64,000 nucleotides of DNA. It comes from Trifolium pratense (lineage: Eukaryota > Streptophyta > Magnoliopsida > Fabales > Fabaceae). The DNA is taken from positions 51,916,439 through 51,980,438 of the forward strand of contig NC_060062.1 in the NCBI RefSeq assembly GCF_020283565.1. The letters run 5' to 3'. The position numbers and the translations under genes are program-made. The notes beneath the pieces are model-generated. The model did no database searches. It was not told the origin of the DNA and saw nothing but the letters and a program-made list of their open reading frames with translations. Below, piece after piece: positions 47,176 to 59,053 of this stretch; positions within the stretch are counted from its first letter, which is position 1; the number at the start of each line of letters is the position of its first letter.

Positions 47176-47581
47176 TGTGATCCGCAATTTCTATTTTGCT
47201 AACGTATATAAATTGTAAACAGTGGTTAATTATAAATTTGATTTTCATTTAAACTAATTTGTATATTTTTAGTTTCATTCAAAATAAAAATTGTAATTTA
47301 CATGTGTTGGACAGTAGGTAAATACCAATTATTTAATAAGTTAACATGTGTAATTTGATTAGAAAAATACACTTAAAAAAAATCTCAAATAGATATGTAG
47401 TAGAGGAAGATAATTAAAGAATACATGATGATGAACTGTCAACGAATAAAAACTCTTAAATAGAAAATAAAAATTCTACACCAAAACTACCAACACTTCA
47501 ATCATGATAAGATTATAACCGGTAGAGATGTACATCCATAGAAAGCAATGCGATCATCAATGATGCTGCTTAACAGGAAGG

Positions 47582-48494
47582 TCAAACATGAAATTTGAAC
47601 CATTTTTGTTTTTCATTTCCCTGCATATATATTTTTTTATTAGTCGTTATGAATAAGACAAAGTTAATTTAAGAAGAATGAACTATAATTAGCACATCAT
47701 ATTGGCATGTTAATATGGGGTGAATATAATTGAATACCTTATAAAAATTCTTGTCAATTCTTCATATATCCCTTTATCAATGAATTTTTGACTTTTGAAA
47801 AACTACATTTTATATTGCAGAATGTTATAATTAAACGTGAGGCAGTATATGCGTGAAAAGAACAATATTAAAAGCTGATTTAAAAAACCTGATAAATAGA
47901 TATTTCTTTTTTTAATTTAGTTGTAGCACCATGGCGGCTATCAGGATTTATCGGAGAATGGAGATTTCTGTAATACAGCCAAATGAGCATATATCAAATT
48001 TAATTAATTGGAAAACAATGTTATTCGTAGATGACATTGATTGAATGAAATACCTGCTTGTCTTTTGAGCTATTAGTACTTTTCTTATGATATTCCAAAG
48101 TTGTGTTTTATCTGTTACTATTGTCGATCCCCATCCAAGAGAGTACAATTTTAGACGATGAACCTGTTATTAAAAAAATGGGTTAGTAGGAAAATGATGA
48201 TAATAATATTGTGATATTTAGTTCATATTTTTGACTTTATAATTACCTTGTTGTCAATTTTTTTTATCGAAGAAATGGATTGCTCATCCTTCCATATGTT
48301 CCATTTTTTTTCGAATTCTCCCTCCTAATTTTTTTGAAACATGTTATTGATAACAATATCTATATCTTCTATCTATACTAATAAATGAAATAAAAAAGTT
48401 TAAGTATATCTTACTTGAGTGTCAAAGTACATGTCAAAGCGTTTCCTTTTCATCTCTTCACATAACTGGAATATCTCAGTGTATGGTAGTTTGA
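47582..48494 (-). CDS. Five phase-compatible small exons downstream of RepHel (unknown, possibly captured gene)
   Basis: Exons A 48,494-48,415 (KLPYTEIFQLCEEMKRKRFD), B 48,324-48,247 (EGEFEKKWNIWKDEQSISS), C 48,163-48,054 (VHRLKLYSLGWGSTIVTDKT), D 47,967-47,889 (NLHSPINPDSRHGATTKLKK), E 47,620-47,582 (GNEKQKWFKFHV, TGA). Every border is GT/AG and the reading frame is continuous for about 127 codons, with protein-like composition. Exon A has an acceptor and starts with two bases of a split codon, so an upstream part is missing; the RepHel stop TAG at 48,626 is followed immediately by GT. I do not recognise the product. It fits a host gene fragment captured in the 3' region of a Helitron, same strand, but could be an accessory exon set or a 3' UTR. 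Confidence 0.5.
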
Positions 48495-48625
48495 CTGTAT
48501 AAGAAAAAAGGAAACCATAAAAACTTAGTTATTTGATAATTAAATATGTTGTAATCACACCAGTAATTTTTAATTGTAATGGTAATAAATGTGGGAGTAA
48601 CTCATTGATTGCAAAAGTCAAATAC

Positions 48626-51600
48626 CTATGATTGTGACAACAATATATCCCTAAAAACCACATTTTTGGTAAATTCCCCATCTTCACCTTCTAGCTTTCC
48701 TTCTTTAATCAACACTCTTGTCGCAGCTCGAGAGACACCTCTTGATAATGCGACATACAATTGACCATGACTAAAAACATGTCTTGGAAGATAGATTCCA
48801 ACATTTGGAATTGTTTGTCCTTGTGATTTATTTATAGTGATTGCAAAACTTAGTTTGACGGGAAACTGCTTTCTAGTTAGCACAAAAGGAAGTCCTGCAC
48901 CTTCTGTGGTTTGAAGCTTAATTCTGGGCAAAAAAGCTCTTTTTCCAGCATTGTGCCCTGTAAGTATTTCGACATCCAACAAATTCATATATAAACCACG
49001 ACATAGCAACCTTGTCCCATTGCAAAGTCCATATTTGGGGTCTATATTTCGCAACAACATCAATGGAGCTCCCTTTTTAATTTTTAATATGTGCGGTGGT
49101 AAACTTCCAATAGCAATTGTGTTTAAGTATTCCTGCTGGTATAGATTATGTGTATCACCCTCAACCTCGTCAAATGACATCAAATTATGTTCATCTCCAG
49201 GGAACTGGTCAATAATTATGTCATTCAATTTTTGAACGTCATAATTTTTTGGAGTAATGATGGCTCTTTCTACCATATATGATGCATCCCATGCATGATT
49301 TTGTAATTGGGGAAATGTATGTTCTATAAGATTTTGAATTGAATTTTCACTCTCCCACGGTATTACAATTTCATTGGGTATCCTGACCATATTTTCTGAC
49401 ATGGTAGGTTCATTTCCATCTCCAATCCGCATAAGAAATTCTGCGAATTCATGATCATGCATTGATCGCATATTTTGGCGCAGATGTAGGATCTTTGTAC
49501 TTGACCATAAATGAGACCTAACAATACTTGCAGAAATCATTTGTGCCTTGTTTCCCTTTGCAATAACAGGAAGCACTTGGCGAAAATCTCCTCCCATGAT
49601 CATTACCTTTCCACCAAATGGAGCATTACAACTCATAACATCTTGTAAAGATCTGTCTAAGGCTTCTAAACAATATCTGTTTATCATGGGTGCCTCATCC
49701 CAAATGATTGCAGTTGCTCTTCTTATGAGTTTTGCAAGGTTGCTGTTCTTTCCTATTTTACAAAAGGATCGTGGCTCAATATCAAAAGGTATTCCAAATC
49801 TAGAGTGTGCAGTTCTTCCACCAGGCAATAATGTAGCAGCTATACCAGACGAAGCCGCTGCTAGGACAATTTCACCTCTACTTCTCAAAACGGCCATTAT
49901 AGCTCGATAGAGGAATGTTTTACCTGTACCTCCAGGGCCATCAATGAAAAAAATCTGTGTTTGCTTTTGATTGATGACATTCATAATAGTATTGAAAGCA
50001 ATCATCTGATCATTATTTAACTTTTCAACAGATTGAATGTCTTCATTTGGAATTTGGACTAACAATTCTTCCAGGATTGTGGTTGGTAATCCATCATTTT
50101 CAGTTGTGCCAAAAGTTATCGCAGGAAGATCGTAGTTTTCAATGAATTTTCCATGGAGTAGTAGTTGTTCCTTCAATTCTCTCAGTAATATATTAGTTAA
50201 GTTATCACCCACCAAAATTGTTATGGTTTGATAATCTTCCACCATATGGGGGTAAAACTCATTAAACAGACCTCTAACATCAGTTGGTTCACAAAAAATT
50301 AATACAGTAACAAACAACCTTCGTAGAGCATATGGCAATTGAATATTGCATGCAGTGACTAAGCAATCTCGAATACTGTTATCACACTCCAAATAGCCCC
50401 GACGCTCTGCTGCCTGTTTGAATGTGTGAAACGTTGTACCATTATATGTAAGAAGGCATTCCCAACTTGTTGGTCCTCTTAAATGAGACAACAATACACG
50501 TAAGTAGAATTTTTCTCCTTCTGAAGGGGATACTGTATAGATGCGACCAATAGCTTTTCGTGGATTTTGTCTTCGCCGCCATTTCTTTACTCCTTTTAGC
50601 CAACAATAATGCTCTGGAATCTCTCTGTACAAAAAATTTCTAGCATGTGGATCTACTTGGTTTAGTGCAAAGAATTCTGTTAGCATGGTTATTGAGTTGC
50701 GGTTATCATTAAGTACATCAACGATTCTTTGATGATTATAATACCGCACTTGATGATGATTTGGCAAGTGAATTTGTAGTCTTTCAACAGATGGATATAA
50801 TTTGTACATGGTGAATTTAAAAATTTTCCACAACGCCTCTGGAGCACAGATCCATCTTGCATCAACATATTGCTGAACCTCGTCGATATTTTGACCTCTG
50901 TGAACTTCCATCGCAACACGATCTGGACCTTTGTAAACATATTTATACAAATACTTAATGCTCTTGATGCTGCTGCAAACTTCAACATTTATGTGACAGT
51001 CGTACTTTAACAACAACCATGGATTATAAGGAACAACCCATCTGTTATCAATAGACTTATTTCTATTTAGGTAGACTGGTTCACCAAATCGTCTTCTGTA
51101 TTCAGGATATGAGTCATTTCCTTGACGTGTATGTTGTACGAAGTTTTTTGGGTATTTTTTTCTACATTGACCGTCTTTAATACATGGTGAATTATCATTG
51201 AGCATGCCGCATGGCCCATGGATCATGTGTTTTAGCACTGCCGCATGTAATTGTGGTTCACATTCAACTTTTGGTATTTCTGCTCTTACCACTCGATCAT
51301 AATCTTCTGGTTCACGTAACTTGTCATCATTATCTAAGATCAAAAGCATATGCACATGCGGTAGTCCTCTTTTCTGAAATTCGGTTACGTACATATAACT
51401 TTTAACCTTTCCCAAAACTCCTTTTTTAATGACATCCTCCTTAAGTTGCTCAAATTTGGATCGGAAAATCCTTGTTAGCAAGTCAGGACGATCTTGCGGA
51501 GTTTGATGTGGGCCAAGTTCAGAAGTAATTTCAGACCAAGAAGGATTGCATGTCATTGTAAGGAAAATATCTGGCTTGCCATCCTTCAACACGATAGCCA

Positions 51601-53831
51601 TACCATCTTGATATCTTTGTGCCATGTCTCGTTTACTGCCTATAAAAGACGATGGCAGTATTGTCCTTTGTCCGACATTATCTACAACCAAAAATTAAAT
51701 ATGTGAATAGTTATATGACGAAACTTACACCCCCTCTACATAATATTAAACAAAAAAATGTATATTTTATACCTCCATTATTTTCTCCATCGTGTAATGC
51801 ATCTTGCAACCCCTGATATACTTCAGATCGAATATTAGCTTGATGTTGTCGAACCCACCTTAAAATTCCCGTCTCAATTTTGACATAATTATCTACGACG
51901 TATTGTTGTAAAAGTCGACCCGATTTTAAAAAAACAGATCGATCATTGGGACGAATCTACATTAAATGAAGTAACTATTTAGAAATTATTTAGACGCCAA
52001 TATTTTTACAATTTATTATTGTTAGTAATTTTAATGTGTACCTGAAGCATGTAACTGTAGTATGCACGACATGTAAGACTTCCTCCAATATTGTTTTTTG
52101 TGTTGAGGTCCCAACCATACGTGCCAAAAGGGTACAATATAGGATATTGTAGAGGATCATAAAACCCCTTAGTTTCTTGAACCTTGGTTAGACTTCCATC
52201 GTAAGCTACGACATTTATATCTCTTCCACGTTCGATTGTGTCCTCGTCACATCCGACAACAATCGCTGCGACTTGAGAAGCAGATGGTAGATTATATTGT
52301 GGTTCATTTATTGGGCGTTCCTTTATAATAAACCTACATTGCTGAACATTTGGTTGTAGTGCAAGTTGCCTTAACTTAATCACAAAAGGATTACATTGAT
52401 GGAGTATTTGTTGCAACCTATACACTACAACTTGATTTAGTTGAGGATTTTCCATCATCCTATTTTGAAGCTCATGTTCAGTATCATAAATGTATAACTG
52501 CAAGAAACGTGGCCTTGAACCTTGATTTGGATGGAAGCCTCCTATTTTGTGGTATAACGCCCCTTGAGCGCGAAATGTATATATTCCACGTCCAGTAGCG
52601 ATTAGATTTTCATCAATATGAACACCAAGCGAAGTAAACGACAATACATGGTTGTAGCTTCTAATGTGTTGTCGAAAATGTCTTCCTTCAGCTGAGTTGT
52701 CTGAAAATAATTGTAGCAACTCTTCAGGAACAGGGACTTGTGTAAGTGTGACCTTTCCACCTCTGCAACACATATCTTGGGTTTCTTTGTAAAACAATGT
52801 TGCGTTGCAATGTGTACATCTTCTCGGAGTAGGTAACAGGGCTTTCGCCATGATGGTGTTGTTTTGAAAATTTCGAGCACAATTATGCGTGGCTCGAAAA
52901 ATGTTTGGCATTTCTGAATTGTAAAAGTAATAACACGTTTATTATTAACAATTTATTTATTTCGACAGTTACTTAAATGTTATCAACAATTTATTTATTT
53001 TGAAAATTACTTAAATTTATAGTAAATTACTAATACACACTAATAGTTATTGATTAATATTTTAAATATTTGAGGTTGGAAAAAAAAAGTATTTTAGTTA
53101 TGAGACATCAAATATGACTTGATTATTGGTAAATAAAATATGAACCGAATTCAATTAAAAATTAGAGATATATAAATTAATAATTGTACCTTGGTCGTCG
53201 AATGACAATGCAACATTAGTTGTACCAATTGAGAGGACATTCGGTATCGGGGAGTCTATAAAATTTCCATGAAATTCACTATATAAGTTTGTTGAATATG
53301 GATAACCAAAGGTTAAAAAAATATAATAATTACCACGCATAGTGTCATCAACGTTTGTTGTACTTGGGCCTGCTTCGTAGCTATGATTTCCTTGAAAATT
53401 TGTGAAATGAGAATTTTGATCTGAAAATGGAAATAAATAGTAAGTAGTTTAACTATGGGGAAAATAATTATTTGTTGAGTTAATTTCAAAAAAATCAGTT
53501 AACAAAATATGTTTTTGAGTCACTAACCAAATGTCATGTGGCTAGTATGTATAGTACTTGGTCCAGCTTCATGATCATGATTTCCATAATAACGTGTTGA
53601 AGCAAAATTGGTATTTGATAAGTCATGAAATGGCATCACAGGATCCACATTAGTAGCGGTTGTTGTTTGAACTTGTTTGCCTTTATCTTTTGCTTGTCTA
53701 TAATTTGTTCTCCTTTTTTCAAGATGTTGTTGTCTTTGCTCTGTAGTCATTCTTTCTCTTCTGTCTCTTGCATTCTGTGTACGTCTTTGTCTTTGACGAT
53801 CTCTTGATTCTTGACTACGGTTGGTCTCCAT
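48626..53831 (-). CDS. Helitron Rep-helicase (RepHel), six exons, 1,522 residues
   Basis: Exons: 53,831-53,528; 53,420-53,334; 53,255-53,190; 52,913-52,042; 51,956-51,773; 51,681-48,626. All have GT/AG borders, all phases agree, and the sum of 4,569 nt is 1,522 codons plus TAG. The N-terminus is basic and Arg/Gln-rich (METNRSQESRDRQRQRR). Exon 4 has a Cys-containing segment (CTHCNATLFYKE) and the start of the Helitron_like_N domain. Rep motifs in exon 6: FLTMTCNPSW, the two-His motif GLPHVHMLLIL (about 613-615) and the catalytic tyrosines in YLYKYVYKG (about 748-754). The PIF1-type SF1B helicase follows: Walker A GPGGTGKT (about 1086-1093), IIWDEAP (about 1166) and INKSQGQT near the C-terminus. 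It nicks and unwinds element DNA during transposition. The first-exon ATG and the small exons 2-3 are predictions; exon 6 alone is certain. Confidence 0.85.
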
Positions 53832-54904
53832 TTTTTATATTATATCTGTAAGAATGAAAGTAAAAATTACTTTATTAATTTCAATGAAAATAAACATTAA
53901 ATTATATTTTCAAAACAAAGTGAGAGACTGGGATAATGAGTATGTTGTGTTGCAATAAAAGTGGTACTTTATTCTTGCAGGTAATTACTATAATATTTAA
54001 TTATAGTGTTTTTTATTTGAATCTTTATTATTTTCTTATTTTGACTCTAACTTTGTCTTTGAAATTGATTGATACATTCTACTTTAAAATTTTGATCTCT
54101 ATGTATCTTTTAATTTTAAAATTTTGCTTGATTTTGTGGCACAAAAAGTTGAAAATTAACATTTATATTTTTTTTTTGAAACAAAAGAATCACAGCTGTC
54201 ATCATAATTCATAATTGTATAGAATAAGTTACACGTAAACATGACAGTACCTGAATTTCAAAATCCTTACACAAACTTCCTTCATCCTCTAATAACTATA
54301 GTAAATTAACTCAAACCATTACTTGCTATATAACTAATCAATTTTGCCAGAGGAGTAGATGAGTCTTGTGAACCAAAAGCATGCATAGAATCCAATAGTA
54401 CCGGTTACCACAAAAAATGCATAAGAAGCTATAAGCATGTACCCAAAGTAAAATATCGCAGATACCAACTTTGTGATTTCAAGCTTGGTAAAGAAGTAGA
54501 ATGTTGCAGATACCAAATTAACATTTATATTTAAGTTGAGATGTTGATGGCTTATTGATCATTCATAATACTTTGGTAAATATTCAAAGTGATCGAAATA
54601 GTGTTATTATTAGTGTGACAATATCTCTTTTCTCTTTTCGATGTCTCTCTAATATCTATTTTACTTATTTTTTCAATATTTCATCTCACTTTGGTCCTTA
54701 ATTCCATATTTTTTTATTTCAAAAAGAATACTTTTTAATTTGGATTTTAATTTCGTTAAATTTTGTACTTTTAATTTTACACTCCTGAACTTTGGATTGG
54801 ATGGAGAAGATATAATTCACCTCTAGAGTTATTAACCACATATTTGAAAATGATTTCATAAGCCTGAATAGCGTGGATCCTCGGGGGCTATTAGAGCAAA
54901 AGAA
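53832..54904 (-). other. Helitron 5' region, non-coding, upstream of RepHel
   Basis: Presumed promoter/5' UTR region of RepHel. AT-rich, with no ORF of convincing composition. A ~60-bp segment at 54,450-54,530 repeats AGATACCAA-type sequence (ATATCGCAGATACCAACTTTG and TGTTGCAGATACCAAATTAA). Confidence 0.5.
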
Positions 54905-55150
54905 CTAATAGTTTTAGGTGTATTGACTGCATCCTTCTTTTAATTACTTCGGATTAGTTTTAGGTGTATTGACTGCATCCTTTTGTATCATTATTAGTCC
55001 TCTAGTTATTGAACAGTAAGATTATGTAAGTGAAAGTGAAAGTGAAAGGAATATTTTATTCCAGACACCTACTAATTTATAAACCAACCACATATCCGAA
55101 TAGTTTTAGGTGTATTGACTGCATCCTTCTTTTAATTACTTCGGATTAAT
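54905..55150. repeat. Threefold direct repeat in the Helitron 5' region
   Basis: AGTTTTAGGTGTATTGACTG, continuing into CATCCTTCTTTTAATTACTT, occurs at about 54,910, 54,955 (truncated version, CATCCTTTTGTATC) and 55,101. Spacing is about 45 and 145 bp. Also a short (AGTGAA)n run at 55,029-55,050. Confidence 0.85.
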
Positions 55151-55952
55151 TCACCTCTTCAATGATACAAAATTGTAGTGCATTATACAAAAAAGTGCAT
55201 TATACAAAATAAGTAGCAATAAATAAACTGCACAATGAGGGTGCATATGGGTTGGTAATCTAAAGGCACTAACTATGTTTTTTTTTCTTTCGTCCAAACA
55301 AAATTAATTTCTTTTGTCAATGCAAACCATAAAATACTACTTATTTGCAAACAATTAACATTGTTCTATTACATCATATTTTTTATTTGCCTTTTTTTTT
55401 TAATTCAAAGTTTATTTTCCCTTTTTGTTTAGATGTGAATATGCATATGCATTTATATTAACAATTTTGCATTTAGTGACAAACCTGAATAGAGACAAAC
55501 CAATACAATTATTGTGTAACATTCATCATCATCATACTATAAAACTCAAATTCTTAATAGAAAACATGAATGAATATGAAGAAGAAATGAAGAGTAGTTG
55601 GTTAATTTTGGAAGTTAGTAGAGAGTTGGTTTTATTAGAAGGGAGTTGGTTTTGGAAGTTAGAGTTTCAATAAGGGTATTTTGGGATTTTCAAAAAAAGG
55701 CTACACCAAAAGAGTTTCTATTCCCTTTATTAATGTTATAGATTATGAGACCGAGTATTGATATTAGGATTTTCACACACGACACAATTTTGCATGTAGT
55801 GAGTGATTTCTATTATATTTATATTTAGATTTAGATTGATACTTAACAAGGAATAAATAATATGCAATATTCGTCATTTCATAGAACATTGTTAAATGGA
55901 AAAAAACTCAAATTTCTTTTTTCCTAACATTTCTATTGTTCATTGATTTTAT

Positions 55953-56106
55953 AGGGTGCAGTGATGCTTCCGAAGATGTTTTATGCTGATTTTTGACACG
56001 AAATTTATCGTTTCGCAACTTTGGTAGATCCGTTCGCGAATCAATTTGAAGTATTAGTCGAAAAAATTAACAATAATTTTTATTTAACGCATGCTGGTAT
56101 GCTTTA
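55953..56106 (+). pseudogene. B3-domain-like fragment (tentative)
   Basis: The frame reads GAVMLPKMFYADF, a TGA stop, then HEIYRFATLVDPFANQFEVL and VEKINNNFYLTHAGML before a stop. The pattern of 'P..F...F...I...ATLVDP..N.FEV.V.K......T.G' resembles the plant B3 DNA-binding fold, but the match is short and by eye only. It is interrupted and has no start or promoter. Confidence 0.3.
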
Positions 56107-56400
56107 AAAGATTTTTAAAAGAAAAAAATCATTGGACTTAAAAGTTACTTTTTTTTTTAACTAAACAAGCTAAAAAAAATTACTTTTTTTTATGTCTTTA
56201 TGAACTTAAAAGTTTGTTCATGTTGAGGAGTATGGTTGATCGTATTACTGCAAATATATATCAAGGTGATATTTATGCAAATAGTAGTTGACTCCAGGTA
56301 TATATCAATGTGACTATATTATTAATTATGAAAAAAATCACTGATTCACATTTGTTTCTTTTGCTAACAATGTATCCTAACCTTTCCGGATCAAAGAAGA

Positions 56401-57226
56401 TTGTTTTCTAAATGGGTTTTGGGTGTTGGCGATGGAGAAATTGAAGATGACAACGATAATTTAGAACATGACATTCCATCAGATTTATTGATTCCAAATT
56501 CAGGTGATCCTCTTGCTGCTATCGTTGAAAGCACTTATCCCCAACTTTTACAAAACATGAACGATATATCGTATTTCAAAAATAGAGCTATACTAGCTCC
56601 TAAAAATTCAATAGTCAACGCAATAAATGATTATATGTTGGATTTAATTCCCGGTGAAGAAAAAATATATTTGAGTTATGATACTCCGCTCACACAAAAT
56701 GTAGATGGTCAAAAAGTGGATGATGTTCATACTCCTGAATTTTTGAACACAATTTCTACGTTGGGACTGCCAAATCACAAGTTGAGACTTAAAGTTGGAG
56801 TTCTAGTTATGCTATTAAGGAATTTGAATAAAAAATTAGGATTATGCAATGGAACAAGACTTATTATTACGAGATTGGGAAAACGTGCTCTTGAAGGAAA
56901 AATTATTTCAGGAAGTAATATTGGTGATCAGGTTTTCATACCTAGATTTTCTCTCACACCATCTGACGTGAGAATTTCTTTTAAATTTCAACGGAGACAA
57001 TTTCTTATAATGATTTCTTTTGAGGACTATTAATAAGAGTCAGAGACAATCTTTAAAACATGTTGGGATATATCTTCCGTCGTCAGTGTTTTCACATGGT
57101 CAGTTGTATCTTGCAATTTCAAGAGTTACTTCTAGAAAAAGATTAAAAATATTGATCATCGATGACGACGGTGAAGATACGACTAAGACTTCGAATGTGG
57201 TGTATAAGGAAGTCTTTCGAATATAA
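56401..57226 (+). pseudogene. Helitron helicase C-terminal fragment, second lineage, frameshifted
   Basis: Reads FSKWVLGVGDGEIEDDNDNL through RAILAPKNSIVNAINDYMLD and LLRNLNKKLGLCNGTRLIIT, i.e. the C-terminal part of a PIF1-like helicase of plant Helitrons. A frameshift near 57,020 moves the conserved TINKSQRQSLKHVGIYLPSS and FSHGQLYLAISRVTSRKRLK block into another frame, ending at TAA 57,224-57,226. No Rep domain or Walker A remains. It is on the opposite strand and clearly divergent from the intact RepHel (for example FSLTPSDVRISFKFQRRQF), so it is a relic of a different Helitron. A decayed terminal hairpin follows at about 57,362. Confidence 0.82.
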
Positions 57227-57361
57227 CATAATTTTCTTTGTATGAATATTTATCCAAAATTATTGTTGAACTATCGTTTAATGTTACTCAACTTTTTTCA
57301 TATACCTTACATTATTGAAATAATCTTATCTTATTTAATCATTATATATCTTACAGCTAAT

Positions 57362-57396
57362 CAGACCCGTGCACCGCATGAGTCGATGTTCTACTT
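57362..57396 (+). mobile_element. Decayed 3' end of the second Helitron lineage
   Basis: GACCCGTGCACCGCATGAGTC could form a stem with two mismatches, followed about 8 bases later by CTAC instead of CTRR. The placement 135 bp after the helicase end and the GACCCGTGC motif fit a Helitron terminus, but the decay makes it a weak call. Confidence 0.4.
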
Positions 57397-57443
57397 TCTA
57401 AAGGAGTCTTTCAAGGATTTTTCCTCCACTCTCATTCCCTCAA

Positions 57444-58236
57444 TTTTATGGTGTATTAAGTGGTTAAAAATATAACAAAATTATAATGCTTGGTTTGGAA
57501 AAACAAATATAAACATTCTATAAAAAAAAAATATATAAATAAAGAACAACAACCCTCTAACTTCATCTTTATACTTCAATTTTTTTTTTTTACAATGCAA
57601 AATTTTCTTACAAATATATACCTCTTCCGGGATCGCTTGTTGAATTTATGGATGACCTTTGTATTTTGCTTTGAATTCTTGTACAATTTTTTGTGTCATG
57701 TAATAAGAACATAAATTTATAGAATTAGCTATAGATCTAAGTTTGACAAAATTATAACCGTTATTCTGACAAATTTTGAAATGTTTATTTTTTAGGACAT
57801 TTCACAATGTTTATAACAAAATTTTGTAGTAATTTGTTATAAACATTGTGACATATTGTAGAAAATAAACATTTCAAAATTTGTCAAATTAGAATAACGG
57901 GTATAATTTTGTTAAACTGAAATCTATAACTAATTCTATAAATCTATGTTCTTATTACATGACACAGAAAATTGTACGAGAATTCAAAACAAAATACAAA
58001 GGTAATCCAAAAATTCAACAACCGATCCCGAAAAAGGTACATATTTGTAAGAAAATTTTGCATTATAAAAAAAAGAAGTTGAAGCATAAAGATGAATTTA
58101 GAGGGTTATTGTTTTTTTATTTAAGTCTCTTTGTTTATGTTTTTTTTTTAAAAAAAAATTATAGAATGTTTATATTAGTTTTTCCAAACCGCATTATAAT
58201 TTTGTTATATTTTTAACCACTTAGTTACCATAAAAC
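57444..58236. repeat. Near-perfect inverted repeat (~0.8 kb palindrome)
   Basis: Left TTTTATGGTGTATTAAGTGG / right (inverted) TTTTATGGTAACTAAGTGG, then GTTAAAAATATAACAAAATT, GCAAAATTTTCTTACAAATA, AATGTTTATAACAAA and others are mirrored through a centre near 57,832. Arms are about 390 bp with few mismatches and almost no spacer. It is A/T-rich and has no long ORF that survives on both arms. It could be a foldback transposon or a palindromic duplication. No confident target duplication was found. Confidence 0.85.
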
Positions 58237-59044
58237 CAATTAATTCAAACAAAAAATAAGATTGAATTAACTCATTAAATTCAAAACATTAAAAAAAATA
58301 ATAATAATATTAACTCAACAAAATGAAATCAAAAAATTCAAAATAAACTATAATAAAATTGGAGGAGGTGCATGTTGATCATCTTACCGGTATCTAATCA
58401 AAGAAATCACCGTTGGATATTTAAGTTGAACATTTCCAAAACAAATGATACATTAAAGCACAATAGATAAGACGATCAAATATGAGACAACGTTAATATT
58501 TCTCATTTGATCATCATGTATGGAATGACGACCCATGAACTCTATTTTCATACCTTGTCCCGTGGATCTGGTGGATACAAAACAACACAAGATTAAATAG
58601 GAGAAAATATGTCAGTAACAAAAATAGATCCAATAAATAAATGAAAAATAAGAACAATCGCCTTAAATTTTAAATATAAATAATAGTTACTTGAGTAGAA
58701 TGAAATTTCAATAAATGTTAGAAATGTAATAGTTTATATATATGAATCATTGATAAAGAGATAGATAATAGTGAAAGATCTATTTACTGTTATAGGCGAT
58801 TGCAAGATATATAACATCAAAAGAGAAGGAAAAATGAAAATTACAAATTTGGTGAAGCGTTGTCGGTATGTTTTCCAAGTGAACACGAGTGCGTATTTAT
58901 AAGCAGTTCCCTAGATTAGGGTTTTGTGATAGGTTAAACTTTTTATTTTTTGAAGCGTGTTAGGTTAAACTTAAAAAAAAAAAATCTAAAATTTTCAATA
59001 AAAAAATCAGATGAAAAATTATATTTAACTCATCACATTTATAG
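58237..59044. other. AT-rich non-coding DNA
   Basis: No ORF, element terminus or repeat recognised. The patch at 58,855-58,930 (CGTTGTCGGTATG... CCCTAGATTAGGGTTT) has a telobox-like AGGGTTT, as found in plant promoters, but no gene follows. Confidence 0.5.
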
Positions 59045-59053
59045 TAATTTTTT

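Larger units (their letters stand above)
47141..55742 (-). mobile_element. Complete, apparently autonomous Helitron, 8.6 kb
   Basis: On the minus strand it starts TCTATAACATTAATAAAG at 55,742, preceded by host A, and ends with the hairpin AACGGGCACG-GAA-CGTGCCCGTT followed by TGGCCACTAG at 47,141, then host T. These are the structural hallmarks of Helitrons: 5' TC, a GC-rich 3' stem about 10 bases before CTRR, and A/T insertion. It encodes a six-exon Rep-helicase with no interruption that I can find, plus five further small exons near the 3' end. The 5' third (53.83-55.74 kb) is non-coding and has a threefold direct repeat. Rolling-circle-like transposition is the established mechanism of the family. 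Confidence 0.9.

Noticed and set aside
57490..58216. Two ~80-codon frames in the palindrome
   Set aside because: They lie on opposite arms but read different frames, and are low-complexity Phe/Lys-rich; no sign of selection.
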